A stretch of DNA of 23,240 bases from RBG-16-66-20 sp049651845 (GTDB taxonomy: Bacteria; Pseudomonadota; Gammaproteobacteria; Burkholderiales; SG8-39). The position numbers were made by a program, and so were the translations under genes. The stretch lies in NCBI GenBank assembly GCA_049651845.1, contig JBASCW010000008.1, forward strand, positions 1 to 23,240, read 5' to 3'. How positions within the stretch are numbered: the first letter of the stretch is position 1; the number at the start of each line of letters is the position of its first letter. This document shows positions 20,219 through 23,240 of the stretch, piece after piece. Under the pieces are notes generated by a model, which ran no database searches, had not been told where the DNA came from, and worked only from the letters and a program-made list of their open reading frames with translations.

Positions 20219-21718
20219 ATGGATCTCGCGCATAACCTCGCGCTTGGCTTCTCGGTCGCGCTCACGCCGGCGAACCTTTTTCTCGCCTTCACGGGCTGCC
20301 TGATCGGCACCCTGATCGGCGTGCTGCCGGGGGTGGGTCCCATCGCCACCATCGCGATGCTGATGCCGCTCACGCTGAAGGTGGATCCGACCGGTGCGCT
20401 GATCATGCTCGCCGGCATTTACTACGGCGCGCAGTACGGCGGCTCGACCACGGCGATCCTCATGAAGATCCCGGGCGAGGTCACCGCGGTGGTGACCGCG
20501 ATCGACGGCAACGAGATGGCCAAGCAGGGCCGTGCCGGCGCCGCGCTCGGCATCGCCGCGCTCGGCTCGTTCTTCGCGGGCACGGTGGCCACGCTCATCA
20601 TCGCGGCCATCGGCGCGCCGCTCACCAAGCTCGCGCTGCTGTTCGGCCCGGCCGAGTACTTCGGGCTGATGGTGTTCGGCCTCGGCCTGGCGATCGTGCT
20701 CGCGCGCGGCTCGGTGCTGAAGGCGGTGATCATGGTGGTGTTCGGCCTGCTGCTCGCCACTGTCGGCACCGACCTGGAGACCGGGCAGGAGCGGCTCACG
20801 CTCGGCATCGCCGAGCTCTCGGACGGCGTCGACTTCGCGGTGCTGGCGATGGGCGTGTTCGGCATCGCCGAGATCCTGCGCAACCTCGAGAATCCCGAGT
20901 CGCGCGGCGGCGCGGTCGGCCGGATCGGCAAGCTGTTGCCCACGGGCGCGGAGCTGCGCCGCTGCGTCGGGCCGGTGCTGCGCGCCACCGGCATCGGCTC
21001 GGTGCTCGGCATCCTGCCGGGCAACGGCGCCGTGCTCGGCCCTTTCGCCTCCTACGCGCTCGAGAAGAAGCTCGCCAAGGATCCCTCGCGCTTCGGCAAG
21101 GGCGCGATCGAGGGCGTCGCCGGCCCGGAAAGCGCCAACAACGCCGGCGCGCAGACCTCGTTCATCCCGCTGCTCACGCTCGGCATCCCGCCCAACGCGG
21201 TGATGGCGCTGATGGTGGGCGCGATGACCATCCACGGGCTGATCCCCGGCCCGCAGGTGATGACCAAGCACCCGCAGCTGTTCTGGGGAATGATCGCCTC
21301 GATGTGGATCGGCAACCTGCTGCTGCTGATCATCAACCTGCCGCTGATCGGCCTCTGGGTGCGGCTGCTGAAGGTGCCCTACCGGCTGATGTTCACGACG
21401 ATCCTGCTGTTCTGCGCGATCGGCATCTACTCGATCAACAACAATCCCTACGACGTCTACTTCACTGCCTTCTTCGGCCTGGTCGGCTACGCGCTGATCA
21501 AGCTGGGCCTAGAGCCCGCGCCGATGCTGCTCGGCTTCGTGCTCGGCCGGCTCATGGAGGAGAAGCTGCGCCAGGCGCTCGCGCTCTCGGAGGGCAGCCT
21601 GATGACGTTCGTGGAGCGGCCGGTCGCCGCCACGCTGCTCGTGCTCGCGCTGGCCGTCATCGTCATTGCCGTGTTGCCCGCCGTGAGCCAGCGCCGCGAC
21701 GAGGCTTTTCACGAGTGA
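20219..21718 (+). CDS. tctA: Tripartite tricarboxylate transporter large permease TctA
   Basis: A 499-residue permease with about 11-12 membrane helices. The family signature motifs are both clear: GVLPGVGPIATIAMLMPLT (about residues 37-55), followed by YYGAQYGGSTTAILMKIPGE (68-87). A second internal copy of this pattern is GILPGNGAVLGPFASYALEK (about 264-283). TctA forms the translocation channel of TTT secondary transporters. It sits between tctB and tctC as expected. The ATG at 20219 is close behind the tctB stop; the ribosome binding site is weak, so translation is likely coupled. Confidence 0.95.
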   Translation: MDLAHNLALGFSVALTPANLFLAFTGCLIGTLIGVLPGVGPIATIAMLMPLTLKVDPTGALIMLAGIYYGAQYGGSTTAILMKIPGEVTAVVTAIDGNEMAKQGRAGAALGIAALGSFFAGTVATLIIAAIGAPLTKLALLFGPAEYFGLMVFGLGLAIVLARGSVLKAVIMVVFGLLLATVGTDLETGQERLTLGIAELSDGVDFAVLAMGVFGIAEILRNLENPESRGGAVGRIGKLLPTGAELRRCVGPVLRATGIGSVLGILPGNGAVLGPFASYALEKKLAKDPSRFGKGAIEGVAGPESANNAGAQTSFIPLLTLGIPPNAVMALMVGAMTIHGLIPGPQVMTKHPQLFWGMIASMWIGNLLLLIINLPLIGLWVRLLKVPYRLMFTTILLFCAIGIYSINNNPYDVYFTAFFGLVGYALIKLGLEPAPMLLGFVLGRLMEEKLRQALALSEGSLMTFVERPVAATLLVLALAVIVIAVLPAVSQRRDEAFHE

Positions 21719-21735
21719 ATTCAAAGGAGATCGAC

Positions 21736-22704
21736 ATGAAGCGCATCTGGGTATTGGTACTGCTGGTCTGGACGTCAGCCGTTTTCTCGCAGCCCTATCC
21801 GTCACGCCCCGTGACCATCATCGTGCCGTTCGCGGCCGGCGGGCCCACCGACATCATCGCCAGGATCGCCAGCGAGTATTTCTCCAAGGCCCTCGGCCAG
21901 CAGTTCGTGGTGGAGAACGTCGCTGGCGCCGGCGGCACCACCGGCATCACGCGCGGCGCGCAGTCCAAGCCCGACGGCTACACCATCATGATGGGCCACA
22001 TGGGCACGCACGGCGCGGCGCCCGCGCTGTACGCGAACCTCAAGTACGACCCCGCCAAGGACTTCACGCCGATCGGCCTGGTCGCGGGAACGCCGATCCT
22101 GATCGTCGCGAAGAAGGACTTCCCGGCCGCGAACCTCAGGGAGTTCGTCGCCAAGGTGAAGGACCCGTCGGCGAAGATCAAGCAGGCGCACGCGGGCGTG
22201 GGCTCGGTGTCCTTCACCACCTGCACGCTGCTGACCTCGCAGCTCGGGGCGAAGAGCATCGTCGCCGCCTACCGCGGCACGGGACCGGCGCTGAACGACC
22301 TGGTCGGCGGGCAGGTGGACTACATGTGCGACCAGATCGTCAACCTCGTCGAGCAAGTGAAAGGCGGCGCGATCAAGGCCTACGCCATCGCCACGCCCGA
22401 GCGCTCGCCGGCGCTGCCGAACGTGCCGACCACCAAGGAAGCCGGCCTGCCCGACTACCAGGTGAGCGCCTGGAACGCGCTGTTCGCGCCCAAAGGCCTG
22501 CCGCAGGACGTCGCCGCCAAGCTCAGCGAGACGCTGGTGAAGGCGCTCGACGACGAGGCCACGCGCAAGCGGCTGCTCGAGCTGGGCAGCGTGATCCCGG
22601 ACAAGGCCGGACGCTCGCCGCAGGCGCTGCAGAAGCTGGTGGAAAGCGAAGTGGTCCGCTGGCTGCCGATCCTCAAGTCGGCGCAGCAGGAAGCGGCGAA
22701 GTAG
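21736..22704 (+). CDS. tctC: Tripartite tricarboxylate transporter substrate-binding protein (Bug/TctC family)
   Basis: A 322-residue periplasmic solute-binding protein. Signal peptide residues 1-18 (MKRIWVLVLLVWTSAVFS) precede YPSRPVTIIVPFAAGGPTDIIAR, the Bug signature (in parts) where the beta-loop binds the ligand carboxylate; the second loop GTHGAAPALYANLKYDPAKDFTPIG (in parts) is also typical. Bug proteins are greatly expanded in betaproteobacteria and capture carboxylates or amino acids; the ligand cannot be predicted. The ATG at 21736 has a strong AAAGGAG (21724-21730), suggesting this subunit is made in excess over the permease. It is the last gene of the transporter operon, and its stop lies four bases from the convergent remnant. 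Confidence 0.95.
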   Translation: MKRIWVLVLLVWTSAVFSQPYPSRPVTIIVPFAAGGPTDIIARIASEYFSKALGQQFVVENVAGAGGTTGITRGAQSKPDGYTIMMGHMGTHGAAPALYANLKYDPAKDFTPIGLVAGTPILIVAKKDFPAANLREFVAKVKDPSAKIKQAHAGVGSVSFTTCTLLTSQLGAKSIVAAYRGTGPALNDLVGGQVDYMCDQIVNLVEQVKGGAIKAYAIATPERSPALPNVPTTKEAGLPDYQVSAWNALFAPKGLPQDVAAKLSETLVKALDDEATRKRLLELGSVIPDKAGRSPQALQKLVESEVVRWLPILKSAQQEAAK

Positions 22705-22708
22705 GCCG

Positions 22709-23023
22709 CTAGCCGCGGCCGGGCGCGAGCTCCGCGACCCGGCGCAGCCGCTCGAGCTGCCGCAGCAGCGTCTCCCAGTAGAAGAGCGCGCGCGTAGTCG
22801 CGGTTCTCGAACGCGGCGCTGCCCGCCATCTCCAGCGCGCGCGGGTGGCTGCCCTCGAGCGCGAGCGCCCTGTCGATGTCGGCTCGTGGCAGCCGTAGCA
22901 GGCCTTGGCGTCGACCTTGGCCGGGGCGCCGGCCGCCGGCTTGGCCTGGGCGAACACGGCAGAGGGCAGCAGCAGGCGCAGGCCGGGCGCCACGGCGCCG
23001 GCGAAGGAGGATGTACGCGTCAC
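22709..23023 (-). pseudogene. Degenerate c-type cytochrome fused to CcmI-like TPR remnant
   Basis: Reading from GTG 23023 (GGGAG upstream) gives a signal peptide ending SAVFAQA, then a heme-binding CYGCHE. Right after it the natural sequence moves to another frame: DIDRALALEGSHPRALEMAGSAAFENRDYARAL, then FYWETLLRQL back in the first frame until the stop. The middle and last parts look like one TPR unit of the cytochrome c maturation protein CcmI. The second shift lies in a GCGCGCG run, where an indel is easy. So a 5' cytochrome piece and a TPR piece are joined, with two frameshifts that restore the original frame. Assembly or sequencing error at the GC run is possible. The first frame remains open (104 codons) but its middle part is Arg-rich and unlike any domain. 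Confidence 0.6.
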
Positions 23024-23101
23024 GGTCTTCTCCCGGGATGTTGCTTTTCCCGGAATCAAACTCCAGCGCGCCACGCGCGGCAAACGCCGCACGGCGCAAA
23101 C

Positions 23102-23115
23102 TTGACGCGCGTCAA
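23102..23115. promoter_or_regulatory. FNR/CRP-type dyad upstream of the cytochrome remnant
   Basis: TTGAC-GCGC-GTCAA, a fully symmetric 14-base palindrome, lies 78 bases upstream of the GTG at 23023. TTTGAT on the minus strand (23060-23055) could be a -10, which would place the dyad centre about 61 bases before the transcription start, a class I activator position. Same half-sites as 19125-19138. Confidence 0.5.
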
Positions 23116-23184
23116 CTAGCCCAACTTCCACAGTTCGAGGGTGTGAATCGTAGTAGATCAAAGACTTGAGGTCCAAGGTCGGCA

Positions 23185-23240
23185 CTACATTTGCACGGTT
23201 TGGGGTAGTCGAAGTCGCTCCGGTAGCTTCAGACCCAAAC
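23185..23240 (-). CDS. Possible 3' end of a gene entering from the right edge
   Basis: On the minus strand a frame open from the window edge reads LGLKLPERLRLPQTVQM and stops at TAG (23187-23185). Composition here is less GC-rich than in the rest of the window. The piece is too short for identification; a mobile-element gene is only a guess. Confidence 0.2.
   Translation of the reverse strand, partial: LGLKLPERLRLPQTVQM

Overview
The window is a gene-dense, high-GC stretch (coding GC clearly above 60%) that reads as a betaproteobacterium, probably a Burkholderiales or Nitrosomonadales relative. The evidence is the rpsF-priB-rpsR-rplI order with priB between the S6 and S18 genes, dnaB next to it, an alaC-hom-thrC operon, and a tctB-tctA-tctC set with a Bug-type binding protein. 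Both window edges cut genes or remnants. I see no tRNA, rRNA, CRISPR array or intact insertion sequence.

Layout. 1-3186 (+): the 3' part of rlmB, an AI-2E/PerM-type membrane protein, then rpsF-priB-rpsR-rplI behind a structured leader and closed by a strong terminator. 3241-5010 (+): a roughly 100-bp AT-richer spacer carrying four DnaA-box-like 9-mers, then dnaB and a small double-CDGSH iron-sulfur protein. 5011-7840 (-): an exported FAM173-like methyltransferase, a PIN-PhoH ATPase and a Bcp peroxiredoxin.

8001-11718 is the most interesting block. A minus-strand operon (fatty-acid-hydroxylase/sterol-desaturase-like membrane protein, DsrE-like protein, SQR-like flavoprotein) diverges from an ArsR-rhodanese fusion regulator and a methyltransferase gene. 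A perfect 7-bp dyad sits between the two divergent genes. I infer a persulfide- or sulfide-responsive unit in which the sensor thiols lie in the rhodanese domain rather than in the HTH domain.

11737-14622 (-) is a tightly packed operon: Mth938-like protein, fluoroacetate-dehalogenase-like hydrolase, class III nucleotide cyclase with unusual substrate-selecting residues, and a DUF1232 membrane protein. It shares a 15-bp intergenic region with the divergent alaC. That region is essentially one palindromic -10 element, which predicts leaderless mRNAs in both directions. 14638-19118 (+) is alaC - (10-codon minicistron) - GNAT acetyltransferase - hom - thrC, making alanine and threonine. alaC and thrC contain short internal tracts with strikingly different codon usage.

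19164-22704 (+): a hemerythrin-like protein preceded by an FNR/CRP-type dyad, then a tripartite tricarboxylate transporter (tctB, tctA, tctC). The right end (22709-23240, -) holds a degenerate cytochrome c/TPR remnant, a second FNR-type dyad upstream of it, and an AT-richer edge that may be the tail of another gene.
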